Assembly: GCF_000417875.1 (NCBI RefSeq) | Contig: NW_006920876.1 | Location: 598,678 to 662,677 of the forward strand | DNA: 64,000 nucleotides | Reading direction: 5' to 3' | Origin: Pseudozyma flocculosa PF-1 | Lineage: Eukaryota > Basidiomycota > Ustilaginomycetes > Ustilaginales > Ustilaginaceae | Shown: piece by piece, positions 44,701 to 53,441 of the stretch | How positions within the stretch are numbered: position 1 is the first letter of the stretch | How the letters are laid out: each line of letters starts with the position of its first letter | Made by a program: the position numbers and the translations under genes | Notes under the pieces: model-generated | Database searches by the model: none | What the model was told of the DNA's origin: nothing | Seen by the model: only the letters and a program-made list of their open reading frames with translations

Positions 44701-45173
44701 GATGGTTGCAGGGACTCGTATGGATTCGGCAGCCGATCCCCCTGGGGTAACGCAGGGAGAGGCGACGAGACCATAGGCGCCGGAAAAGACAAAGAAGCTC
44801 TCTGCTGGAAGGGAGGAAGGCTTGGGTGATTCTGCTGAGCTTGCTGCTGCATGCCTGGGGCTTGCAGCTGATAGCCATTCTGTTGAGGGCGAGCGGGGAG
44901 GGTGGTGTGATGCGGCTGCTGGATAGCCGGCGGCGCAACGAATCGCTGCGGTCGAGAGCCCGAGCTCGGAGTCGGGTTCGGACCGAGCCAGGGACGAGAC
45001 GGTCCAGCCTGTATGGCGTGGGGAGGGGCGTGGCCGTTGAAGTTGGGCGTCAGCTGTGGCGAGTTCGGTGAAGGCTGACGGTGCGATTGCGGTGGTCGGG
45101 GCGGCGCGTGCTGGTACCACGTCGAGGTGCCATCATGGCCGTTCGGAGGTGCCGACGAGGACGTCGGCCTCAT
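41754..45173 (-). CDS. Large coiled-coil protein with tandem UIM-like motifs
   Basis: The conservative ATG at 45173 (MRPTSSSAPPNGHDGTSTW) gives 1139 aa in one exon. The first 250 residues are Pro/Gln/Ser-rich. A CPGC motif then introduces a charged helical block (about residues 255–430) with repeated ΦxxAxxxSxxE patterns resembling ubiquitin-interacting motifs: ELDEALAASMA, NLYAISASEQD, LEKAVEDSKRE, IEVALRASQAEE and AAIAESMRQQEEE. A Pro/Ser-rich spacer follows. A folded-looking region (about 800–1010) contains PYFVVRAHSWKSLLRALAWY, CFLRVEIEFVTPTKAEMGYG and DYARYAQNTGLMPRT. The frame stays open upstream to 45239 and beyond without an ATG. A better N-terminus (MPASASLSSTYTNPYSS, ATG 45327) lies one frame off, separated by a C7 run at about 45218–45225. 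The family is unknown; ubiquitin binding is inference. Confidence 0.7.
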   Translation of the reverse strand: MRPTSSSAPPNGHDGTSTWYQHAPPRPPQSHRQPSPNSPQLTPNFNGHAPPHAIQAGPSRPWLGPNPTPSSGSRPQRFVAPPAIQQPHHTTLPARPQQNGYQLQAPGMQQQAQQNHPSLPPFQQRASLSFPAPMVSSPLPALPQGDRLPNPYESLQPSSSPSQWSGTFGAAHEGDYGRHASSRRQSSGFSAHSERAQNIPLPTTPSAHAASLSPSPMPPQRFGSGSSASESAIGRSGRQSSATSATSPQTNSIQQEHEFDDCPGCRAELDEALAASMASARLDEERRKQREASEMENLYAISASEQDARRRRAEEERTMLEKAVEDSKREAELLSKARAEEEARILEESRQAAQRESEKAAAEDQMQIEVALRASQAEERKRAEALEQELEAERAAIAESMRQQEEEWRRRESEERSLIAFFEHQSRRRESDATCEGSSRMAANEGVQDDLEDSEAEFWRFTGHNEAYDLAKKMEQQAAASSQSAPSEPSRARPSIRRPLPPVPGQAPLATAGAPALPTSPAMPADADDPVPFSIIPLDAPPPYEAAAAADTSFAHKPGASGRGISDKMTQSATPSSTACRTELSYLQSPSAYDFDPNLRDEAPSPVDSFAGPSPAHTASNSRVSSPAVEAALDFSRMTGLPVGGRDRRHSSVSINRHEREALSTPPQPPPKQADSTATPSVAAGIVASALEASPAHESPASPQRTSTGAAPLVASPSPQQQSQASRGKKAIAGVDFGFASQPFATQLEKVHEPGEGETAAKYYFPNALQLTSVTAPRAVGTGSAGNRSPAVVGTRGPYFVVRAHSWKSLLRALAWYGNTRIEAGPEEVADAASAATSHDRSRAKCFLRVEIEFVTPTKAEMGYGVGDYARYAQNTGLMPRTGPNKPPAHVSICMSLVPSPAAARAFHQSAAYRAAQSESKRLDAFYAGRGSARRLIYLPRQPPSLPLPMVKLAQHLHLAHTFSAACPTSSHTARHSPRDLHHAIERHDEGFIKKQKALASAGALLASGSGSGGTNNTASSLSLTTTKTNQSFASSMFHRPSVDTTATTAEGHSSTFEPGPSNGNESHVNLMDSEHEDEVDFNNLALEDGGIEQVEAMGKRARLKAKMKRKLGKRQGDGNVVDEDLATWITPFDVDEHD

Positions 45174-46093
45174 CCTCAAGGCTGGCTTATATGATGGGTC
45201 GCTGAGCTGAGGACCACGGGGGGGTTGCGTGCGCCGCAAGCTTGGTGGGCGCAGACTTGCTTCGTGGGTCGAATAACGAACTGTAGGGGTTAGTGTAGGT
45301 CGATGACAGCGAGGCCGACGCCGGCATCTTTCGAAAGCCGGAAGTGCCGACGATGCTGGAGGGGAGTAGGTCGGGCCCGCTCGCCCGCCGCGTGACGCTG
45401 CTTTAGCTTCTTGAACAGGCCAAGGTTCGGGAAGGGCCGAGGTCGTGATTCAATCAGAAGACCAGCAGGCAGGGCTTGAGCTTCGTCTTCGGCTGTCTCC
45501 GAGACGGATAGGGCTCCGAGGCTTCCAGCGACGAGGTACAATCAAAGAGCAAGTTCCAGGTGGAGATCCGCGCTCGAGGCAAAGAAAAAAGATGCGGGAC
45601 GGATCCAGATAGAGACGACGTCGGAGCAAGAGGTGGAATGAGGGTCTGTATGGCTGGAGGACTCGGTCGGGAAATGAGGGCAGGGGATGGATGTGGTGAG
45701 AGGCCAAGGAGCAGGCAGGGGCCACCCGCAGCATGATAGCCTGCCTGGCTGCAGGTGCGCTGTTTCGGCACGGGCGGTCTCGGACCTTGACGCCGTACAG
45801 CCTCTCCCTCCACACCTGCTCCGCCGGCGCCCCGCTCCGCGGCTTCAAAGAGGCGCGTCCCTGCTGCTGTCCCCGCCTCGCTCTCTTTGGCCCAGCCAAG
45901 ACCCTGGCTTCGATCTGGCTGTGCCGCTCCGCCGAGACCGTAGCATCCTATCGGAAGCCCACTTTTCGGCCACTTTTGGTGTGTCGCCTGTTCGCAATTG
46001 CCCTATTCTGGTCCAATTGACTTGAGATTTGAAGCCTGAGCCAAAGCAGCCCTCCCAATCAGGAACAAGCTGTGCTGGAGTCAAGATACCAGT
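45174..46093 (-). promoter_or_regulatory. Upstream region of the UIM-like gene, possibly including its true first codons
   Basis: An ATG at 45327 on the minus strand opens a natural-looking stretch (MPASASLSSTYTNPYSSLFD) that runs into the downstream frame only if one base of a 7-C run is removed. Further upstream no gene is supported. The repeat island begins at 46094. Confidence 0.35.
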
Positions 46094-46594
46094 CATAGCT
46101 AGCAGCAAAGAGCACGTGGATTTTTGCCAAATGCCAGCCTGCAGTTGGGAGATTGGGCATCATCTACGCTAAAAAATGGCTGTAGGCCACCTATGGCCGG
46201 AAATTGGCGATCTCCTGTGCCAAATTGAGGCTGTAGGCAGCCCTACACCAAACATCAGCGATCTCCTGCACCAATATAAGGCCGTAGGGCCACTCACGGC
46301 CGTTTTCTGAGGGGCAGCTACTGCATTCTTGGCCGTAGGGCCCCCAACAGCCCTGGGCCGACCCTACCCTGCGCTATTTCTGGCCGCAGGCCACGAGAAA
46401 ATGGCCATCTCTGCTTACGTCAGCACAGGGGGCCCTGCGCATGCACGCTTGGCCCCTTGCCACCCGGCCCTTTGCAAAATCCATCTGCCTGCCCACCCGT
46501 CTCTCCTCCCCTCCTACCACCACCAACCGACGCCAGCTGCCACGACCTGCCAGCCAGCCCCTGGCCAAGCGCAGCCACCTTGCTGCTTGCATCT
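46094..46594 (-). repeat. Inverted, 5'-truncated copy of the CATAGCTAG repeat unit
   Basis: It starts with CATAGCTAGC and then matches, in reverse complement, the right-hand 450 bases of the full units (the GTGGATTTT segment, GGCCGTAGGG motifs, the CTGCTTACGTCAGC segment, TCCTACCACCACC). It shows clear drift from them. It runs directly into the full unit starting at 46595. Confidence 0.75.
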
Positions 46595-48124
46595 CATAGC
46601 TAGCGGCAGGGATTTAGCTACGGCCTCGGGAATCGGAGATCTGTTAGGCCCTTGGGGTCTTAGGATACCGCAGGCGGCCAAGGACGGTATAGGGCTTGCG
46701 CGGAGAGGTCAGGGATGAGGAGGAGTGGGATATCGATGCTGTACCAGTCTCCAGTAAGAAGAGGATATAGTACATTTGACAAGGAGACCATCAGAGGCCT
46801 CCGCAGGAGCCGGGGGACTACATACTAGCTCCCTTGAGCCCCTCCGGGGTCGAGGGGCTGGCTGCGGCAATTGCCGCTCGGCTCCGCCGCCCGCCAGCAC
46901 TTCCTCGGGACTCAGGCGCCCGCAGGGGCGTGTTGGGCAGCCGCCTAACAAGATCTCCTTTGCTACCCCAGGGCCGTACCTAGCCGGTCTACCACTTCGG
47001 CCTTTGGGCCGTAGGACTCCTACGCTCCCAGGGCCGTAGGACAGCGTCGCTCCCACACCGCAGGCATAGCATGCACCCACAGCCGTATCCTAGCTACAAT
47101 TCCATTGCAAAACTATGCTACCTACAAGGGCAGCACCAACGGCGCAGAGCAAGGTGGCAGCAGGGCGGCAGCAGAGCGGCAGCAGCGACAGCGGCAGAGC
47201 ATTGTCAGCAGCCAAGTAAGGCGGTGAGGGAGGAGCAGGCAAAAGAGAGACAGGAGCAAAGGAGTCAGCAACGGCGTGCAAGGGAGCGGGAGACGAGGAG
47301 CGGTGGTGGCAACTCACTTGTCACGACCAGGCTGTCAAGCGGAAGGCGGAAAGAAGGCTGTCAATGGTCAAAATCGACGGAGACTTTGGAGAGGCCTCTC
47401 TCCGACGTCTCCGACAATTGATGGCAGGGGCGGAAGTAGCAGCAAAGCGGAATCAGTGGCAAGGCGGCTGGGGCTGGCAGCGGCCCGGCTGGCGGCTGCG
47501 CTTGGCTGGCGGGCGGCTGGCGGGTGGCTGGCAGGGTCAGGCGGCTGAGCTGGGCTGGCTGAGCCGGGCAAGTGGTGGCTGGCTGGCTGACAGCTGGTGG
47601 CTGGCTTCTGGCTGGCGGGTGCTGGCGGGTGCTGGCACGGCCTTGCGGCTGGCCTGGGTTGGCGACTGGCGGCTAGCTGGCGGGTGGTGTCGGGTGGTGG
47701 TGGTAGGATGGCAGGAGAGATGGGTGGGCGGCGGATGGGTTTGGCAAAGTGCTGGGTGGCAAAGGGCCGGGTGGCAAAGGGGCCAGCGCGCGCGCAGGGC
47801 CTCCTGAGCTGACGTAAGCAGAAAGGGCCATATTCTGCGCAGAGTGGGGTTGGCCCAGGGCTGTGGGTGGCCCTACGGCCAAAAATGCCGTAGCTGCTCC
47901 CCAGAAAATGGCCACGGGTGGTTGTACGGCCGAAAAAGCCGTAGGAGATCGCCGCTTTCTGGCCGTAAGTAAACCTACGGCCCCAAAATACCGCAGAAGA
48001 TCGCCGATTTTGGCGGTAGGGCTGCCTATGGCCATTTTTTAGCGTAGGTGACCCCCGATCTCCCGATCACATGGCGTAGGGTGGCCTACGGCCAAAATCC
48101 ACCTGCCCTCTGACGCTAGCTATG
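46595..48124 (+). mobile_element. Repeat unit 1 (non-autonomous element-like), carrying a nested solo LTR
   Basis: It is bounded by CATAGCTAGC at the left and GCTAGCTATG at the right, a perfect 10-bp terminal inverted repeat. It is 1530 bp long, or about 1216 bp without the inserted LTR and its target duplication. Its right 900 bp are almost identical to unit 2 at a constant offset of 1756. It has many short GGCCGTAGG/CCTACGGCC motifs and a GGCTGGCGGG-rich core. The open frames inside are low-complexity (Trp/Gly/Ala) and resemble no transposase, so it is probably non-autonomous. No convincing target duplication is seen at its ends. Confidence 0.7.
46642..46950 (+). mobile_element. Solo LTR of an LTR retrotransposon
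   Basis: A 309-bp segment beginning TGTTAGGC and ending GCCTAACA (8-bp inverted ends, TG…CA). It is flanked on both sides by the 5-bp direct repeat AGATC (46637–46641 and 46951–46955). Unit 2 has no such segment at the equivalent place (GGAGATCGTTAATCCCC). This is the structure left by LTR–LTR recombination. No internal retroelement genes are present. Confidence 0.85.
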
Positions 48125-48642
48125 CCTGCCAGCCAGCCACCCAAGCCAGCCACCCAGCCAGCCGCCAGCTAAGCGCAGCTGCCAGCCAAGCGCAGCTGCC
48201 AGCTGCCAGCCGGCCCAGCCAGCCACCCAATGAGTTGCCAGCTGCCGCTGCTTCTGCCCTGCCGCTGTCAATCATCGGAAATGTTGGAGATGCTTTCTCA
48301 TAGAAAGCGTCAAAGGGCACCAGGATTTTGGCCGTACGCAAGCCTACAGCCTGAAATTGTGAAATCGGGGGTCATCTACGCTAAAAATGGCCATAGGGCC
48401 ACCTACGGCCATGAAAAATGGGGCTGTAGGGATACCTACGGCCATTTGCTGAGGGGCAGCTACGGCATTTTGGCCGTAGGGGGCCCTACGGCCATTTTCT
48501 GAGAGGCAGCCACGGCATTTTTGGCCGTAGGGCCCCCCACAACCTGGGCCGACCCTACCCTGCGCAGAAAATGGCCCTTTCTGCTTATGTCAGCTCAGGG
48601 GCCTGCTCGCGCGCGCGCAGGCCACCTGGCCCTTTGCCAAAT
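48125..48642 (-). repeat. Inverted, rearranged fragment of the same repeat family
   Basis: Between the two full units lies sequence matching the unit in reverse complement: CAGCCAGCC-rich core, the TGTCAATCATCGG segment, then GGGGGTCATCTACGCTAAAAA and several GGCCGTAGGG motifs. It ends where unit 2 starts. Parts of the unit are missing. Confidence 0.7.
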
Positions 48643-49879
48643 CATAGCTAGGGGCAGAGATTTTCCTACGATTTTGGAAATCGTAGACATTCTACAATAT
48701 GGCAGTGCCGTAGGAGATCGTTAATCCCCTACGGCACCCAGATGCCATAGGGCCACCTACAGCATTTTTGGCCGTAGGCATCCTACAGCCTGCTTACCGT
48801 AGGCCCTCCCTCGCACCCACAGCCGTATGTACTCTACCGGCATTGTATTGCAAAATCTAGTTACACTGATGTGCGGCAGCGCAGCGATGGCATTGGTGAG
48901 TGGCGGGGCAAGCATGCAGGAAGGCAGGCGGCAGCAGGCAACAGGCAACAGCGGCAGAGCATGTCGGAAGCAAAGAAAGGTAAGGGAGGAGCAGGCAAAA
49001 GAGAGACGGGAGCAAAGGAGTCAGCAACGGCGTGCAAGGGAGCGGGAGACGAGGAGCGGTGGTGGCAACTCACTTGTCACGACCGGGCTGTCAAGCGGAA
49101 GGCGGAAAGAAGGCTGTCAATGGTCAAAATCGACGGAGACTTTGGAGAGGCCTCTCTCCGACGTCTCCGACAATTGATGGCAGGGGCGGAAGTAGCAGCA
49201 AAGCGGAATCAGTGGCAAGGCGGCTGGGGCTGGCAGCGGCCCGGCTGGCGGCTGCGCTTGGCTGGCGGGCGGCTGGCGGGTGGCTGGCAGGGTCAGGCGG
49301 CTGAGCTGGGCTGGCTGAGCCGGGCAAGTGGTGGCTGGCTGGCTGACAGCTGGTGGCTGGCTTCTGGCTGGCGGGTGCTGGCGGGTGCTGGCACGGCCTT
49401 GCGGCTGGCCTGGGTTGGCGACTGGCGGCTAGCTGGCGGGTGGTGTCGGGTGGTGGTGGTAGGATGGCAGGAGAGATGGGTGGGCGGCGGATGGGTTTGG
49501 CAAAGTGCTGGGTGGCAAAGGGCCGGGTGGCAAAGGGGCCAGCGCGCGCGCAGGGCCTCCTGAGCTGACGTAAGCAGAAAGGGCCATATTCTGCGCAGAG
49601 TGGGGTTGGCCCAGGGCTGTGGGTGGCCCTACGGCCAAAAATGCCGTAGCTGCTCCCCAGAAAATGGCCACGGGTGGTTGTACGGCCGAAAAAGCCGTAG
49701 GAGATTGCCGCTTTCTGGCCGTAAGTAAACCTACGGCCCCAAAATACCGCAGAAGATCGCCGATTTTGGCCGTAGGGCTGCCTTCGGCCATTTTTAGCGT
49801 AGATGACCCCCGATTTCCTGATTTAAGGCCGTAGGTCAGCCTACAACCAAAATCCACCTGCCCTTTGACGCTAGCTATG
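48643..49879 (+). mobile_element. Repeat unit 2 (intact, 1237 bp)
   Basis: It starts CATAGCTAGG and ends GCTAGCTATG (9/10 inverted match), flanked by AAT on both sides, which could be a 3-bp target duplication. Positions 48981–49876 match 47225–48120 with few differences. It has no coding content beyond low-complexity frames. It starts with a TTTTCCTACGATTTTGG segment that reappears inverted at 50825–50850. Confidence 0.72.
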
Positions 49880-50865
49880 AATCCATCCGCCCGCCCGTCC
49901 CATCTCCTGCCCTCCTACCACCACCACCTGACGCCACCTGCCAGCCACCCACCCCTTCGGCCCTGCCATCCAGCTGCCAGCCGCCACCTGAGCCAGCCAC
50001 CAGCCAACCGCCCGGCGCAGTTGCCTGGCCCTGCCCCCTCAGGCCAGCAGCCGCCCGGCGCAGCCAACCGCCAGCCGCCAGCGAGGCCCAGTCAGCCGCC
50101 AGTCAAGCGCAGCCGCCCGGGCCGCCAGCCAGCTGCCCGGCCCAGCGAGCAGCCAGCCACCCGTCAGCCACCTGCCACCAGCCGCCTGAGCCGCCAGACA
50201 GCCGCCCAGGCCGCCAGCCAAGCGCAGCTGCCATCCAAGCGCAGCCGCCAGCCAAGCGCAGCCGCCAGTGAATCCGCTGCCAGCCCAGACGCCTTGCCAC
50301 TGATTCTGCTCTGCTGCTACCTTCCGCCCCTGCTGTCAATCGTCGGAGACTTCGCAGGAGGCCTCTCCAAAGTCTCCGATGATTTTGACCATTGACAGCC
50401 TTCTTTCCGCCTTCCGCTTGACAGCCTCGTTGCAACAAGTGAGTTGCCACCACCGCTCCTCTTCTGCCGCTCTCTTGCACGCCGTTGCTGACACCTTTGC
50501 TGCCCCTCTTCCTTTTGCCTGCTCCTCCCTCACCGCCTTTTCGCTGCTGACGCTCTACCACTGTTGCCTGCTGCCGCCCTGCCGCTCTGCCACCACCCTG
50601 CTGCTTGCTGCCGCCTGCCTTCCTGCCTGCTTGCCCCGCCACCAATGCCATCGCCACGCTGCCGCATATCAGTAATTAGATTTTGCAATACAATGCCTGT
50701 AGAACACATACGGCTGTGGGTGCAAAGGCAGGCCTACGGTAAGCAGGCCGTCGGACGCCTACAGCCAAAAGTGCCGTAGGGGATTAACGATCTCCTACGG
50801 CACTGCACTTTTGTAGATGATCTCCGATTCCCAAAATCGTAGGAAAATCTCTGCCCCTAGCTATG
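49880..50865 (-). repeat. Inverted repeat unit 3, truncated at its left (distal) end
   Basis: Read on the minus strand from 50865 it begins CATAGCTAGGGGCAGAG and follows unit 2 through the GCACCCACAGCCGTATG segment, the CATTGTATTGCAAAATCTA segment and the TGTCAATGGTCAAAATC segment. It diverges more in the GGCTGG-rich core. Together with unit 2 it forms a 2.2-kb inverted arrangement centred near 49880. Confidence 0.72.
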
Positions 50866-51085
50866 TCTCCGGCGTCTCCAATGATTGAGACCACTGACCG
50901 CCTTGCGTCCACTCTGCCTGCGTGCACAGCCCACCTTGCCACTGCCTGCTGGTCTGCTGTTGCTCTGGTGAGTTGACTGTTGCCGCTCTTATCCTTCTGC
51001 CTCTCTGCTGCGCACCATTGCTGACTCCTTTGCTCCTGTCTTTCTTTTGCTGCTCCTCCCTCACCGCCTTACTTGCTGCTGACAA
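50866..51085 (-). repeat. Diverged fragment of the repeat core
   Basis: In reverse complement it resembles the part of units 1 and 2 around 47205–47330 (AAGTAAGGCGGTGAGGGAGG, AGCAAAGGAGTCAGCAA). The similarity stops where the palindromic element begins. Confidence 0.5.
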
Positions 51086-51103
51086 TCATATTGTCAGCAG
51101 CAA

Positions 51104-51620
51104 AAGTGATTCCCAATTTTTCCTATTGTACAAGCTGTGCGATCCAGGATTTGAGAGTCATTATACAAGTGCAATCTGAAATCCTGGCCACTATGAGTGG
51201 ATTTCAGATTACAGGCAGGAGAAATTCGGGATCTCAGATCGCAGCTGATTGCACACCTGGTGCGCTTCTGAGGAATCGCACAAGCTGGCTGCAGCTGGAT
51301 TACAGATTGTTATACATGTGCAATTTTTTTTGACCAGATACTGTTTGACCCGATGACGGTGGAACCGGGCAGAGCGTGAGTGACCTCAGCCAGCAACTGC
51401 ATAGCTAGCAGCAGGATCTGGTCAAAAAAAAATGTATAACAATCTGGAATCCAGCTGCAGCCAGCTTGTGCGATTCCTCAGAAGCGCGCCCTGAATTTTT
51501 ACTGCCTGCGATCTGAAATTTACATACAGTGATCAGGATTTCAGATCGCACTTGTATAACGACTTTCAAATCCTGAATTGCACAGCCTGTGCGATGGGAA
51601 AAATCGGGAGTTCCGTTTCA
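51104..51620. mobile_element. Foldback / long imperfect palindrome element
   Basis: The left half (51104–51339) is matched by the right half (51416–51620) in reverse complement over nearly its whole length. The inner arms 51261–51339 and 51416–51488 are the most similar (CTGAGGAATCGCACAAGC; TTGTTATACAT; TGACCAGAT). The outer arms share GCTGTGCGAT, CAGGATTTGA, TTATACAAGTGC and ATCTGAAATCCTG. The spacer is about 76 bp and contains another CATAGCTAGC. AT content is higher than the surroundings. It has no coding potential. This matches a foldback or MITE-like transposon; the class is inference. Confidence 0.75.
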
Positions 51621-51896
51621 CTTCACGGGAGTCTGGGTCGGAAAACGGCGGAGACCAGCGCCGATTTCCGGCCCGGAGCCGTCGAGAGTTGCATAAGATT
51701 CGCGTTCCCCGGTTTCGGGGCCGCAAGCCTCCCACAACTTTGACGCAAACGAACCATCTCATGTGGCTGTAGCGGGCTTGCGTTCATAGACAATTTCGTG
51801 ACAGCTCGTTCGTGCAAGATAATGAGTACAGTCTACATCAAGAGGGTGAGATGTCCACGGCCAGTATGTGGGCGCGGTGGTCCTGTGTGAACCCGT

Positions 51897-53441
51897 CTAT
51901 GCCTGGGCGGCCTGAACCTTGTCGTTGTTGGTGGGGTGGTTGGCCTCGAAGATGTCGTAGGCCGGCACGACGAGGTCGGACTGGTCGCAGACCTTCTTGG
52001 GGGTCTGGGCGAGGGCGCCCTTCTCGAGGGTCTCGATCTCGTCGGCGGAGAGCTCGATGAGCTTGATGTTGTTCTCGATCCTCTTGGGGGTGACTGACTT
52101 GGGGAGCGGGTTGCAGCCGCGAGCGACCTGCCAGCTGATCAGCACGTTGGCGCCCTCGACGCCGTGCTTCTTGGCGATGCTGTCAACGACCTCGAGCGAG
52201 GCCTGGCTGGCGCCCGTCGAGCCGAGCGGCGAGTAGGCCTGGGGCAGGATGTCCTGCTTCTTGAGCCAGGCGACGAGCTCGGGCTGCGGAAAGGTGAACG
52301 AGAGCTCGACCTGGTTGACGACGGGCTTGATCTTGCACTCCTTGAGCAGCTCCTTGAGCCTGCGGATCGAGAAGTTCGAGACACCAATCGACTTGACCAG
52401 GCCCTCCTCGACCAGCTTCTCCATCTCCCTCCACACACCGACAAAGTTCTCGGTCGTCTCGACGTCCAGCAGGTGCTTGCCGGTGGCAGGGTCCTTCTTC
52501 GAGTTGCGCGGAAGCTGCCCAGCAGGAACATCTTCCGGAACAAAGGCAATGTTCCAGTGCATCAAGTAGAGGTCGAGGTACTTGACGTTGAGCTTCTCGA
52601 GGGTGTCGAGGCACGCCTGACGGACGCTGAGGGATGGGAGAGGGGCGCGGAGGTGCGGGCGAGGCGGAAGTCGGCGATGGATGGGTCAGTCGTGGGCCAA
52701 AGACGGCGGAAGAGGAGGGGTGGAACCGTCGGTGGGTGGGAGTCCGACTGCGAATACGCACTGGTTGTGGTGGAACTCGAAGAGCTTGCTGGTGATCCAG
52801 ATGTCCTCGCGCTTGACACCGCTGAGCTTGATGCCTTCTCCGACCTCGTCCTCGTTCCTATAAAGGCAGGGGCGGGCGACGTGGCGATGGGAGCGACGGA
52901 GCGCGAGTGAGCAAACAGTCGCGGTATGAGGCGACTGCGGGTACGGCGGGCCAAGCAGGCGGAAAGGGGGAGCGAGAGAGGCGAGGCACTACTCACTGGT
53001 AGCCCCAAGCGCAGTCGATGTGCTTGTAGCCGTTCTTGAGGGCGTGGCAGACGGCATCCCTGACCTCTCCCTTGCTGATGTAGACGGGGATTGGGACGAG
53101 CCCAGAAGCAGAAGGGGGTTCGGGAAAGGCTTTGGCGATGGTCAGCATGAGAGAGCGCCGCGGTGCTGCAGGAGTCGGGCAAGAGCAAGGTATGCAACCG
53201 CGGCCGAGGCACACCGATACCCACGGGGACTGCCAGGTTCCCAGACCGACGGAGGGAATCGAGAGACCGTTGTTGAGCTTAAACTCGGTAGCGACCCTGC
53301 AAGACGGAACGTTTTGAAGCACCCGGTCAGCATCGACGTTTCGGTTGGCATCGGCGTCAGCGAGGTCCATCGTGACGAGGAGGGAGGGGGGCCGAAAACG
53401 GAAGAGGCAGCAGGCACCGCACGAAGGCCGGTCACGCACAT
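51897..53441 (-). CDS. Aldo-keto reductase (five exons; start codon split by an intron)
   Basis: An NAD(P)H-dependent reductase of the AKR superfamily, close in wording to fungal glycerol dehydrogenase/aldehyde reductase members. Exon 1 supplies only AT of the ATG (53441–53440), and exon 2 begins with its G (53296). The join gives MVATEFKLNNGLSIPSVGLGTWQ. Exons: 53441–53440, 53296–53225, 53074–52997, 52857–52762, 52626–51897; 325 aa. Catalytic residues are visible: Asp and Tyr in HIDCAWGYQNEDE, Lys in WITSKLF, His in LYLMHWN. GVSNFSIRRLKELL and NQVELSFTFPQPELV follow. The cofactor loop contains NPLPKSVTPKRIENN. Exons 2–5 are firm; the split start is inferred from the AAAAT|GTGCGT donor, phase, and the natural N-terminus. 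Substrate is unknown. Confidence 0.88.

Noticed and set aside
48871..49563. 230-codon frame in repeat unit 2 (and its copy in unit 1)
   Set aside because: The translation is Trp/Gly/Ala low complexity from GGCTGG repeats and resembles no transposase or other protein family.
46094..50865. CRISPR-like array
   Set aside because: The short recurring motifs alternate in orientation, lack constant spacing and unique spacers, and the host is a eukaryote.
51541..51762. Short minus-strand frame near the foldback element
   Set aside because: Its end is encoded by the palindrome arm, and a near-identical peptide arises from the other arm, so it is repeat-derived.
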